A DNA stretch of 19,900 nt from AC-50 sp035640455. Lineage in GTDB: Bacteria > Actinomycetota > Thermoleophilia > Gaiellales > Gaiellaceae. The position numbers were made by a program, and so were the translations under genes. The notes beneath the pieces are model-generated. The model was not told the origin of the DNA and searched no databases. It worked only from the letters and a program-made list of their open reading frames with translations. The stretch is taken from positions 1-19,900 of the forward strand of contig DASQWB010000051.1 of assembly GCA_035640455.1 (NCBI GenBank), given 5' to 3'. Shown here in pieces: positions 13,220 through 19,900 of the stretch; within the stretch, counting starts at the first letter, position 1; every line of letters begins with the position of its first letter.

Positions 13220-14248
13220 TTAGGGCTGGACGGCGGGCTCGGACGCACGGCGTGCTCCGACTGGTTGCCCTGCCTGCGCCGGCGTCGACTTCGACGTGAC
13301 GACGCGCACCCGGGGGTCGATCGCCGCGTAGACCAGGTCGACGACGAGGTTGAAGGCGAGGATGGCGAGCGTCGACCAGACGACGATGCCCATGATCGTC
13401 GGCAGGTCCTGGCGGCGCAGGCTGACGACCGCCGTCTGGCCGAGGCCCGGGAGGCCGAAGACGGTCTCGACGAAGACGGCGCCGCCGAAGGCGACGCCCA
13501 TGTCCATCCCGAGCATGGTCACGACGGGCAGCATCGCGTTCCGGAGGACGTGCGAGCGGAGCACGCGCCACGCCGAGGCGCCCTTCGCCCGCGCCGTCTG
13601 GACGAAGTCCGCGTCGAGCGTCTCGAGCACGTTCGCGCGGATCATCCGCACGTAGAGCGCCGCGAAGAGGATCGTGAACGTGATCCAGGGAAGGATCATG
13701 TGGTAGGCCCACTTCGCCGGGCCGCCGCAGCCGGTCGCCGGGCGGATGAGGTCGCAGTAGCCGCCGATCGGCAGGGCGTGCAGCCGGTAGCCGAAGAAGT
13801 ACGAGAGCATGAGCCCGATCCAGAGCGGGTGCGCCGAGATCCCGATCAGGACGAAGGTCATCGTGATCCGGTCGAGGAGGCTGCGCGGCCGGAGCGCCGA
13901 GATGATCCCGACCGGGATCGACACGAGCAGCCAGATGACCGCTCCGCCGACGACGAGCCACACGGTCACCGGCGCCGCGTCGCCGATGATCTGCGTCACG
14001 CGCTCGCGGTTGACGAACGAGCGGCCGAGGTCGCCGTGCACCGTGTGCACGAGGAACTTCGCGTACTCGGAGTAGACCGGCCCGTGGATGTTGAGGTCCT
14101 GCCGGACGTCGGTGGCGGCGAATTCCGTCCGCCGGACGTTCTGCTGCTGCTGCACGGGCAGGACGAAGAAGAGGATGTACGTGACGGCCGTGATCGCCAG
14201 GAAGAGCACGCCCGCCCAGAGGACCCGCCTCACCAGGTACGCCAGCAC
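13220..14248 (-). CDS. ABC transporter permease, DppB/OppB type
   Basis: Integral membrane subunit of a dipeptide/oligopeptide/nickel-type ABC importer, about 342 residues with six predicted membrane segments. Seen: N-terminal VLAYLVRRVLWAGVLFLAITAVTYILFFVLP, HGDLGRSFVNRERVTQIIGD, and the cytoplasmic EAA loop DADFVQTARAKGASAWRVLR followed by SHVLRNAMLP. GTG 14248 fits the family start (LRYLLRR-type); TTG 14275 and TTG 14287 are in-frame alternatives. The partner permease, ATPases and binding protein are not next to it: it ends convergently against thioredoxin and follows thiL on the minus strand across a 108-bp gap. It may be an orphan subunit, a relic, or work with subunits encoded elsewhere. 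Substrate unknown. Confidence 0.9.
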   Translation of the reverse strand: MLAYLVRRVLWAGVLFLAITAVTYILFFVLPVQQQQNVRRTEFAATDVRQDLNIHGPVYSEYAKFLVHTVHGDLGRSFVNRERVTQIIGDAAPVTVWLVVGGAVIWLLVSIPVGIISALRPRSLLDRITMTFVLIGISAHPLWIGLMLSYFFGYRLHALPIGGYCDLIRPATGCGGPAKWAYHMILPWITFTILFAALYVRMIRANVLETLDADFVQTARAKGASAWRVLRSHVLRNAMLPVVTMLGMDMGVAFGGAVFVETVFGLPGLGQTAVVSLRRQDLPTIMGIVVWSTLAILAFNLVVDLVYAAIDPRVRVVTSKSTPAQAGQPVGARRASEPAVQP

Positions 14249-14276
14249 TGTCGGCTGTACGGTGCCTGGCTTCAAC

Positions 14277-14355
14277 CGGTTCTGCAAGGCACCGGAGCGG
14301 GTCGGGCGATCAGTTCAGAGGGATGTGCGGCGGTCCCGGGCGGTCGGTTCTGCAA
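14277..14355. repeat. 11-bp direct repeats flanking a probable decayed third copy of the hairpin repeat
   Basis: CGGTTCTGCAA occurs at 14277-14287 and again at 14345-14355. Between them, from 14314, is TTCAGAGGGATGTGCGGC, which matches the left arm of copies A and B (TTCAGACGGACGTGCGGG) at 15 of 18 positions; the right arm is not recognisable. This region is otherwise the noncoding gap between thiL and the permease gene. Confidence 0.45.
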
Positions 14356-14356
14356 C

Positions 14357-15175
14357 TTACGTCTTGAAGTGATCCCAGCCGGCGAGTTCGAAGGGCTCTC
14401 CGCGGTGCAGTAGCACGACGCCCTCGCCCTTCTCGCAGCGCCCGATCTCGTGGAAGCGGCCGGGCTCGGGGACCGCCGCGAGGAGCTCGTAGTCCTCGCC
14501 GAAGCCGAGGTCCTCGAGCCGTGCTTCAGGCGCGAGCGGCACGCGGTCGAGGTCGACGACGAGGCGGCAGCGCGAGCGGGCGGCGATGTGAGCGGCGTCG
14601 ACGGCGAGGCCGTCGGAGACGTCGAGCATCGCGGTCGCATGCGCGGCGAGCTCGCGACCCTCTTCGAGCCGGAGCGGCGGCCGGACGTAGCGCTGCTCGC
14701 GGAAGGCGGCGCCGGCTGCGCCGAGCGGCCCGGTCACGACGAGCCGGTTGCCGGGGCGCGCGCCGCCACGGCCGGGGACGCGTGGGGAACGGCCGATGGC
14801 GGTGACGGATAGCGTCACGCGCTCCGCTCGCGACGTGTCGCCCCCGACGACCGGCACCTGCGTCTCCGCGATCCCCTCGTAGAGCTCGAGCACGTCCTCG
14901 ACGGTCCTCTGCGGCGGCAGCGCGAGGCTGACGACAAGAGCGTCCGGCGCCGCGCCGGAGGCCGCGAGGTCGCTGAGGTTGACCGCGGCCGCGCGCCAGC
15001 CGAGGTCGCGCCAGGAGATCCAGTCGAGCCGGAAGTGGACGTCCTCGACGAGCGCGTCCTGCGTCACGACGAGCCCGCCGGCCAGCTCGGCGGCGTCGTT
15101 CTCGATCCCGTGCGCGAGGCCGCGGCGCTCGAGCTCGGCGATGAGGCCCAGCTCCCCGAGCTCCGAGAGCTTCAC
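14357..15175 (-). CDS. thiL: Thiamine-monophosphate kinase
   Basis: ATP-dependent kinase that makes thiamine diphosphate from thiamine monophosphate, the last step of TPP synthesis. About 272 residues, shorter than the usual 310-330. Motifs: VTQDALVEDVHFRLDWISWRD, AAVNLSDLAASGAAP, VVGGDTSRAE, VTGPLGAAGAAF, MLDVSDGLAVDAAHIA and GFGEDYELLAAVP. The N-terminal metal/nucleotide motif GDDAA is altered to ENDAA (N26, D27). GTG 15175 is preferred (MKLSELGELGLIAELERRG) with GGAGG about 10 nt upstream; in-frame sequence further upstream is a glycine run. It follows thiE by 103 bp that contain a hairpin and is the last thi gene of the cluster. Confidence 0.9.
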   Translation of the reverse strand: MKLSELGELGLIAELERRGLAHGIENDAAELAGGLVVTQDALVEDVHFRLDWISWRDLGWRAAAVNLSDLAASGAAPDALVVSLALPPQRTVEDVLELYEGIAETQVPVVGGDTSRAERVTLSVTAIGRSPRVPGRGGARPGNRLVVTGPLGAAGAAFREQRYVRPPLRLEEGRELAAHATAMLDVSDGLAVDAAHIAARSRCRLVVDLDRVPLAPEARLEDLGFGEDYELLAAVPEPGRFHEIGRCEKGEGVVLLHRGEPFELAGWDHFKT

Positions 15176-15201
15176 CGCCGGCCCGCCTCCACCACCCCCC
15201 A

Positions 15202-15221
15202 AGGGGGCAGCGAGGCCCCCT
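15202..15221 (-). terminator. Hairpin between thiE and thiL
   Basis: On the minus strand AGGGGGC, loop CTCGCT, GCCCCCT lies 57 nt after the thiE stop and 26 nt before the thiL start, and is followed by G-rich sequence. It may reduce readthrough into thiL or set apart mRNA segments. There is no T-tract. The rest of the 103-bp gap shows nothing recognisable. Confidence 0.4.
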
Positions 15222-15278
15222 GACGAAAGCGTACGCCGCGCGGCCGCACGCCACTGTGCCGATACTGCGCCGAAAGCG

Positions 15279-15851
15279 TCACGCCCGTGCGAGCGCGGCG
15301 TCGACCGCCGCTCGAACCTCGCGCAGCTCCGCCACGGCGCGGATCACGGCCACGCCCGCGGCGCCCGCGCGGATGCAGTCGCCGGCGTTCGACGCGTCGA
15401 CGCCGCCGATCGCCACCACCGGCACGGCCACGGCCCGGCTGATCGCGGCGAGGCCGTCCAGGCCGAGCGGCGGCCCCGCATCCGGCTTCGAGGGCGTCTC
15501 CCACACCGGCCCGGCGCCGACGTACGACGCACCGGCCGCCTCGGCCTCTAGTGCCTCCGCGACGCTGGCCGCGGACAGCCCGAGCAGGACCCCGGCCGTC
15601 CTCGCACGCTCTGCTCCGACGTCGTCCCGGCCGAGATGGACGCCGTCGGCACCGGCCCGCAGTGCCGCGTCGACGTCGTCGTTGACGACGAATGTGACTC
15701 CGGCGGCGGCACACGCAGCCCGGATCGAGCGGCCCACCTCGACCACGTCGTCGGCCGGCGTGCCCTTGATCCGGAGCTGCACGACCGTCGCGCCGTCGGC
15801 GATCGCCTGCTCGGCCGCGGCAGCGTCGGCGACGAGCGCGTGGACTCTCAT
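15279..15851 (-). CDS. thiE: Thiamine-phosphate synthase
   Basis: TIM-barrel enzyme of 190 residues that joins HMP diphosphate and hydroxyethylthiazole phosphate to give thiamine monophosphate. Motifs: ATVVQLRIKG (family VQLR.K), TFVVNDDVDAALRAGADGVH followed by LGRDD, YVGAGPVWETPSKPDAGPPL and VPVVAIGGVDASNAGDCIRA. It is slightly shorter than usual (about 210) because the N-terminal strand is compact (MRVHALVADAAAAEQAIADG). ATG 15851 overlaps the thiM stop as ATGA, pointing to translational coupling. The frame is open upstream to 16166, but that part lies over thiM and is not family-like. Confidence 0.93.
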   Translation of the reverse strand: MRVHALVADAAAAEQAIADGATVVQLRIKGTPADDVVEVGRSIRAACAAAGVTFVVNDDVDAALRAGADGVHLGRDDVGAERARTAGVLLGLSAASVAEALEAEAAGASYVGAGPVWETPSKPDAGPPLGLDGLAAISRAVAVPVVAIGGVDASNAGDCIRAGAAGVAVIRAVAELREVRAAVDAALARA

Positions 15852-16645
15852 GCCTCCACCCGCGCGCGCCCGTCCAGCGTCGCCGGGTCGAGCGCCGCGA
15901 GCGCGTCGTAGAGGCCGACGTGGAACGAGCCGGGGCCACGCGCCCCGACGGCCGCGTCCTCGCCTGCCACGCCGAAGGCGACAAGAGCTTCCGCCGCCGC
16001 GGCGAGCGGCTCGACCGGATTGCCGGCGAGGAAGCAGCCCGTGAGCGCCGAGGACATGCACCCAGTGCCCGAGACGGCGGCGAGCAGCTCGTGCCCGTTC
16101 GCCACGGCGATCGTCTGGCCGCCGTCGGACACGTGGTCGACGGGACCCGTCACCGACGCGACGCACCCGAACCGCCGCGCCGCCTCGCTCGCGATCTCGG
16201 CTGCCGAGACGCCGCTTCCGATCGACTCGACGCCGCGCACCTCGGCCTCCACGCCCACAAGCGTCGCCACCTCACCGGGATTCCCGCGCAGGACGGTCAC
16301 GTCCGCCTCGTACAGAATCCGCCGGGCCGTGTCCGTCCGCAGCCGGGTCGCGCCGGCGCCCACCGGGTCGAGGACGACGGGGATGCCTCGCGCCGAGGCG
16401 GCCTTGCCCGCGACGAGCATCGACTCGATCCACGGCGCCGAGAGCGTGCCGATGTTGATCACGAGCGCGCCCGCCAGGCCGACCATCTCCTCGACCTCCT
16501 CCCGCGCGTGCGCCATCACGGGCAGCGCGCCGAGCGCGAGCGTGGCGTTCGCGGTCTCGTTCATGACGACGTAGTTCGTGATCTGGTGCACGAGCGGCTT
16601 CGTCTCGCGGATCGTCCGCAGCGTCGCTCCCGGCGAGACCGTCAT
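15848..16645 (-). CDS. thiM: Hydroxyethylthiazole kinase
   Basis: Ribokinase-like salvage kinase of 265 residues that phosphorylates 4-methyl-5-(2-hydroxyethyl)thiazole for use by ThiE. Motifs: KPLVHQITNYVVMNETANAT, ALPVMAHAREEVEEM, ALVINIGTL, VVLDPVGAGAT and the catalytic-site AVSGTGCMSSALTGCFLAG. The length is normal. ATG 16645 overlaps the thiD stop as ATGA, and its own stop overlaps the thiE start, so thiD, thiM and thiE form one coupled unit under the TPP riboswitch. Confidence 0.95.
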   Translation of the reverse strand: MTVSPGATLRTIRETKPLVHQITNYVVMNETANATLALGALPVMAHAREEVEEMVGLAGALVINIGTLSAPWIESMLVAGKAASARGIPVVLDPVGAGATRLRTDTARRILYEADVTVLRGNPGEVATLVGVEAEVRGVESIGSGVSAAEIASEAARRFGCVASVTGPVDHVSDGGQTIAVANGHELLAAVSGTGCMSSALTGCFLAGNPVEPLAAAAEALVAFGVAGEDAAVGARGPGSFHVGLYDALAALDPATLDGRARVEA

Positions 16646-17421
16646 CGCGGAGCTCCAATCGCCAGGATGTCGACCGGCCCCTCGCCCGCTCCGAGCTCCT
16701 CGAGCCCATTCGCGACCGCTGCTTCAGCAGCCGCTGCAGCGGCCCGCGCGGCGTCCCGCAGGCTCGAGCCACGGGCAAGCTGCGCCGCAAGCGTCGCGGA
16801 GTGCGTGCAGCCGGCTCCGTGCGTCGCGGCCCGATCATGCCGGTCGACCGGGATCACGAGCTCGCCCTCGTCGTCGAGGAGGAAATCGCCGCGCTCGCCG
16901 CCGTGGCCGCCGGTGACGACGACCGCGCGGGCGCCGAGCTCGCGGATCCGCTCCGCCAAAGCGAGCCTCGGCCTGCGGAAGCCCGCGAGCGCCTCCGCCT
17001 CGGCGAGGTTCGGCGTCACGACCGTCGCGAGCGGAAAGAGGCGCTCGACGTAGGTCGCCACCGCGTCCTCTTGGAGCAGGCGCGCGCCCGAGCTCGCGAC
17101 CATCACGGGATCGACGACGAGCGGCACTCCGCGGCAGTCGAGGAAGTCCGCCACCGTCTCGATCAGCCGGCGCGAGAAGAGCATGCCCGTCTTGGCCGCG
17201 TCCACACCGATGTCATCGAAGACCGCCTCGAGCTGCGCGCCGACGAAGTCGCTCGGCAGCTCGTGCACCGCCGTGACGGCGACGGTGTTCTGCGCCGTCA
17301 GCGCGACGAGCGCGCTCATCCCGTGGCAGCCGGCCGCGGCGAACGCCTTCAGGTCGGCTTGGATGCCGGCGCCCCCGCCCGAATCGGACGTGGCGATAGT
17401 GAGACAACGCGGTACTGACAC
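16642..17421 (-). CDS. thiD: Hydroxymethylpyrimidine/phosphomethylpyrimidine kinase
   Basis: Ribokinase-like enzyme of 259 residues that phosphorylates HMP and then HMP phosphate, supplying the pyrimidine half for ThiE. Motifs: IATSDSGGGAGIQADLKAFA, SALVALTAQNT, AAKTGML, VVDPVMVASSGARLL, VVTPNLAEAEALAG, VVTGGHGGERGDFLLDD and THGAGCTHSATLAAQLARG. GTG 17421 is used (MSVPRCLTIATSDSGGGAG); the longer frame to 17490 would be inside the riboswitch. The ribosome-binding site AGGGAG is the conserved 3' end of the aptamer, four bases before GTG, so ligand binding should directly mask it. Confidence 0.95.
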   Translation of the reverse strand: MSVPRCLTIATSDSGGGAGIQADLKAFAAAGCHGMSALVALTAQNTVAVTAVHELPSDFVGAQLEAVFDDIGVDAAKTGMLFSRRLIETVADFLDCRGVPLVVDPVMVASSGARLLQEDAVATYVERLFPLATVVTPNLAEAEALAGFRRPRLALAERIRELGARAVVVTGGHGGERGDFLLDDEGELVIPVDRHDRAATHGAGCTHSATLAAQLARGSSLRDAARAAAAAAEAAVANGLEELGAGEGPVDILAIGAPR

Positions 17422-17425
17422 TTCA

Positions 17426-17502
17426 CTCCCTTCGCCGGTGCGAACCGGATCAGGTTCGACGGGTGTGATCTCAGCCCCGGATCGGGGCACCCCGGTAGCC
17501 CC
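17426..17502 (-). ncRNA. TPP riboswitch (THI element)
   Basis: Minus-strand leader of thiD with the family's conserved blocks in order: a P1/P2 5' strand starting GGGGCTACCGGGGTGCC, GGGGCTGAGATCACACCC (CTGAGA at 17474-17469), GAACCTGATCCGGTTCGC, and GCACCGGCGAAGGGAG. CTGAGA is the pyrimidine-binding core and the GCACCGGCGA/AGGGA region belongs to the diphosphate-binding arm and P1. The 3' edge supplies the thiD ribosome-binding site, so control is probably at translation initiation. No separate terminator hairpin is visible between aptamer and start. Confidence 0.95.
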
Positions 17503-17512
17503 ACTCTAGCTT
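17503..17512. promoter_or_regulatory. Overlapping divergent -10 elements (thi operon and helicase)
   Basis: On the minus strand TAGAGT (17508-17503) lies directly before the riboswitch, placing the start of transcription at about its first bases. On the plus strand TAGCTT (17507-17512) lies 10 nt before the helicase ATG. The two hexamers share two bases. Motif reading only. Confidence 0.4.
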
Positions 17513-17522
17513 CAATAGCGAG

Positions 17523-19763
17523 ATGGCCACCGCCGCCGCGCTGTGGGACGACCTGCTCCAGGGCGAGGAGCTCGCGCACCTCGAGACGGTGCCGGCGGCC
17601 GACGCACGCGTCGCGCTCCTCCCGCCCGAGCTCGACCCGCGCGTGCGGGACGCGCTCGCGGCCTGGGGGCTCGACTCGCTCTACGAGCACCAGGCGCTCG
17701 CCTGGGAGGCGGCCGTCGGCGGCGAGCACGTCATCGTCACGACCGGCACGGCGAGCGGCAAGACGCTCGCGTTCAACCTCCCCGTCCTCGACGCGCTCGC
17801 GCGCGAGCCGAAGACGCGGGCGCTCTACCTCTACCCGACGAAGGCGCTCGCGCAGGATCAGGCACGCAGCGTGACGGCGCTCCGCGTGCCCGGGGTGCGG
17901 CCCGCGATCTACGACGGCGACACCGAGACGGAGCGCCGGTGGCAGATCCGCCGCTCGGCGAACCTCGTCCTAACGAATCCGGACATGCTCCACGTCGGCG
18001 TCCTGCCGCACCACGACCGGTGGGGCGACGCGCTCGCGAACCTCCGCTACGTCGTCGTCGACGAGGCGCACGTCTACCGCGGCGTCTTCGGCTCGCACGT
18101 CGCGAACGTCCTGCGCCGGCTGCGCCGCCTCGCGCGCGTCTACGGCTCCGAGCCGCAGTTCCTCCTCGCCTCGGCGACGATCGCGAACCCCGGCGAGCTC
18201 GCCCGCGCGCTGCTCGGCGTGGACGCGACCGTGGTCGACCGGGACGCGGCACCGCGCGCCGAGCGGACGGTGGCGCTCTGGAACCCGCCCCTCGTCGACC
18301 CCGAGCTCGGCCTGCGTGCCAGTGCGCTCGGTGAGGCCTCGCGGCTCTACGCGAAGCTCGTCTCGCGCGGCCTGCGCACGATCTGCTTCGCCAAGAGCCG
18401 CAAGGCGGCGGAGCTCGTCCACCGCTTCACCGTCCAGCGGGTCGACGGGGACGTGGGCGACCGGCTCGCGCCCTACCGGGCCGGCTACACGCCCGGACAG
18501 CGGCGGGAGATCGAGCGGCGGCTCGTCGAGGGCGAGCTGCTCGGCGTCAGCGCGACGGACGCGCTCGAGCTCGGGATCGACATCGGCCTGCTCGACTGCG
18601 CCATCTCGGTCGGCTTTCCCGGAACCGTCGCGAGCCTGCGGCAGCAGTGGGGACGGGCCGGCCGCCGCGGCCATGGCTTGGCCGTGCTCGTCGCCAGCGA
18701 GGACGCGCTCGACCAGTACTTCATGCGGCGGCCGGAGACGCTGCTCGGGCGTCGCGTCGAGGCGGCGATCCTCGACCACTCGAACATCCGCGTTCTCGAC
18801 GGCCACGTCCTCGCGGCCGCGTTCGAGGCGCCGCTCGGCGATACCGACCGGGCGACGCTCGGAGACGCGGCCCTCGAGCGCGCGGCGGCGCTGCCCGAGC
18901 TGCGGCGGACGAAGGCCGGTTTCGTCTGGTCGGGCCGCGACTACCCGGCCGCCCGCGTGCCGCTGCGCTCGACGAGCGCTGACGCCTTCACCGTCGTCGA
19001 CGTCGGGTCGGGCTCGCTGCTCGGGCTCGTCGAGCGCGAGCGCGCGTACTCGACCATCCACAAGGGCGCCGTCTACCTCCACCTCGGCGAGAGCTACCTC
19101 GTCCGCGAGCTCGACCTCGGCGCGCGGCGGGCGCTCGTCGAGCCGTTCCGCGGCCCGTACTACACGCAGGCGAAGAAGGAGACGACGACCGCGATCGAGG
19201 AGACGTTGCGCGCGGAGCGGCGGCTCGGCCTCGAGCTCGCCTTCGGCCGTGTCGCCGTCACCGAGCAGGTCGTCGCCTACCAGCGGAAGGCGATCGCCGA
19301 CCAATCGACGCTCGAGACGTGCCCGCTCGATCTTCCGGAGACGACCTTCGAGACGGAGGCCGTCTGGTACCTGCCCGAGCCGGACATGCTCGCCGGACTC
19401 GAGGGCATGCCGCGTCTGCTCGGCTCGCTCCACGCCGCGGAACACGCGATGATCGCGCTCCTGCCGCTGTGGGCGATGTGCGACCGCTGGGATATCGGCG
19501 GCCTCTCGACCAACGTCCACTTCCAGACCGGGCGGCCGACGGTCTTCGTCTACGACGGCCACACCGGCGGCGTCGGGCTCGCCGAGCGCGGCTTCGAGGT
19601 CTTCGAGGGCTGGGTCGGTGACACCGCGACGATGCTCGCCGGCTGCCCCTGCGAGCGCGGCTGCCCGTCCTGCGTCCAGTCGCCGAAGTGCGGGAACCTG
19701 AACGAGCCGCTCGACAAGGCGGGCGCACTCGTCCTCCTGCGCCGGATGCTCGCGGCGGCCTAG
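17523..19763 (+). CDS. DEAH-box helicase with C-terminal Zn-binding domain (MrfA/YprA/Hrq1 type)
   Basis: A 746-residue SF2 helicase. In B. subtilis MrfA and fungal Hrq1 this family works in repair of mitomycin C and cross-link damage. Domains: short N-terminal region, Q-like motif LYEHQALAWEAA, Walker A TGTASGKT (K80), YLYPTKALAQDQ (Ia), VLTNPDMLH, DEAH box (D180-H183), SAT motif (LLASATI), second RecA domain with TICFAKSRKAAE, GVSATDALELGIDIG and QQWGRAGRRG, then a long C-terminal region ending in the MZB/DUF1998 cysteine cluster (C708, C710, C714, C717, C723). All helicase motifs are intact. ATG 17523 has only a weak ribosome-binding site (AGCGAG). The gene is divergent from the thi operon. 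An IS481-type element begins one base after its stop codon, but the protein ends normally. Confidence 0.94.
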   Translation: MATAAALWDDLLQGEELAHLETVPAADARVALLPPELDPRVRDALAAWGLDSLYEHQALAWEAAVGGEHVIVTTGTASGKTLAFNLPVLDALAREPKTRALYLYPTKALAQDQARSVTALRVPGVRPAIYDGDTETERRWQIRRSANLVLTNPDMLHVGVLPHHDRWGDALANLRYVVVDEAHVYRGVFGSHVANVLRRLRRLARVYGSEPQFLLASATIANPGELARALLGVDATVVDRDAAPRAERTVALWNPPLVDPELGLRASALGEASRLYAKLVSRGLRTICFAKSRKAAELVHRFTVQRVDGDVGDRLAPYRAGYTPGQRREIERRLVEGELLGVSATDALELGIDIGLLDCAISVGFPGTVASLRQQWGRAGRRGHGLAVLVASEDALDQYFMRRPETLLGRRVEAAILDHSNIRVLDGHVLAAAFEAPLGDTDRATLGDAALERAAALPELRRTKAGFVWSGRDYPAARVPLRSTSADAFTVVDVGSGSLLGLVERERAYSTIHKGAVYLHLGESYLVRELDLGARRALVEPFRGPYYTQAKKETTTAIEETLRAERRLGLELAFGRVAVTEQVVAYQRKAIADQSTLETCPLDLPETTFETEAVWYLPEPDMLAGLEGMPRLLGSLHAAEHAMIALLPLWAMCDRWDIGGLSTNVHFQTGRPTVFVYDGHTGGVGLAERGFEVFEGWVGDTATMLAGCPCERGCPSCVQSPKCGNLNEPLDKAGALVLLRRMLAAA

Positions 19764-19764
19764 G

Positions 19765-19900
19765 TGTAGTTCCTAAGCAGGTTGGTTCATCCGGGCCTGC
19801 TTGGAGGCTGAGAGCTGCGAGGCAATCAGCTCAAGGAGGGACCCGGATGAAGCTTCACGGTAACGCGGCGCTCAGTTGGAGCGGTCGGCGGCGGCTGGCC
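19765..19900 (+). mobile_element. IS481-family insertion sequence, left end (partial)
   Basis: The probable left end begins TGTAGTTCC at 19765, one base after the helicase stop codon; IS481-type ends commonly begin with TG. Just inside is an inverted repeat AAGCAGG (19775-19781) / CCTGCTT (19796-19802). A strong ribosome-binding site AAGGAGG (19833-19839) precedes the transposase ATG. The element runs off the window, so the right end and target duplication cannot be checked, and the left boundary is inferred. Confidence 0.7.
19847..19900 (+). CDS. IS481-family transposase, N-terminal fragment
   Basis: Only 18 codons are in the window, reading MKLHGNAALSWSGRRRLA. This matches the start typical of IS481-type transposases in actinobacteria (MKLHANA...R..L), which leads into a helix-turn-helix and then an rve-type DDE integrase core. 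The start is supported by AAGGAGG seven bases upstream. The gene is cut by the window edge and not shown to be broken. Confidence 0.75.
   Translation, partial: MKLHGNAALSWSGRRRLA

Noticed and set aside
15186..15221. C/G homopolymer runs near the thiL start as a phase-variable tract
   Set aside because: The runs are six or fewer bases and lie outside the chosen reading frame; nothing suggests slippage switching.
17970..19562. 530-aa minus-strand frame opposite the helicase
   Set aside because: Antisense shadow; the helicase frame contains all SF2 motifs in order.
1..19900. CRISPR arrays, tRNA or rRNA genes, defence islands, prophage genes
   Set aside because: No regularly spaced repeats, no cloverleaf or rRNA signatures, and no defence or phage protein families were seen on either strand.

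Overview
The window is about 70% G+C chromosomal DNA with tightly packed genes, many GTG starts and abundant stop/start overlaps. The gene content (Lon, PolX, MrfA-type helicase, actinobacterial-style polyprenol-phosphate glycosyltransferase, a small MAKTK... membrane protein) and the start-proximal TANNNT promoters point to an actinobacterium. Thermoleophilia (Gaiellales/Solirubrobacterales type) is my best guess, but that is inference without a database search. I see no tRNA, rRNA, CRISPR or phage genes.

Layout. 1-2364: Lon protease (5' end outside the window), overlapping a convergent lipoprotein gene. 2907-3326: small membrane-anchored protein of unknown role, followed by a 48-bp hairpin repeat and a degenerate second copy of the gene's own tail. 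3445-6219 (minus strand): two half-length TauE/SafE membrane proteins, a hypothetical protein and a secreted M23 peptidase. 6237-7654 (plus): trehalose-6-phosphate phosphatase and a secreted CHRD-domain protein. 7644-12096 (minus): polX, a 5'-nucleotidase-like metallophosphoesterase and an aromatic amino acid decarboxylase-like enzyme, joined by ATGA overlaps. 12120-13215 (plus): polyprenol-phosphate sugar transferase and thioredoxin. 13220-14248 (minus): a lone DppB-type permease. 14357-17502 (minus): TPP riboswitch, thiD, thiM, thiE and, after a gap, thiL. 17523-19763 (plus): MrfA/Hrq1-type helicase. 19765-19900: left end of an IS481-type insertion sequence, cut by the window edge.

How the genes work together. 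The thi cluster has the kinases and synthase needed to turn salvaged hydroxymethylpyrimidine and hydroxyethylthiazole into TPP; de novo genes such as thiC and thiG are not in the window. The aptamer of its riboswitch contains the ribosome-binding site of thiD. Most other neighbours have no evident shared pathway.

Most notable non-gene structure: (i) divergent gene pairs that appear to share one short AT-rich -10 block serving both strands, in the clearest case with a symmetric 6-nt spacing to a GTG on each side, suggesting back-to-back leaderless transcripts; (ii) a dispersed palindromic repeat with two 43/48-identical copies at the 3' ends of unrelated genes, one of them translated as a C-terminal extension; (iii) a 12-bp perfect palindrome across the glycosyltransferase start; (iv) a nucleotidase that lacks the usual catalytic histidine. 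I found no convincing new multi-gene defence or metabolic system.
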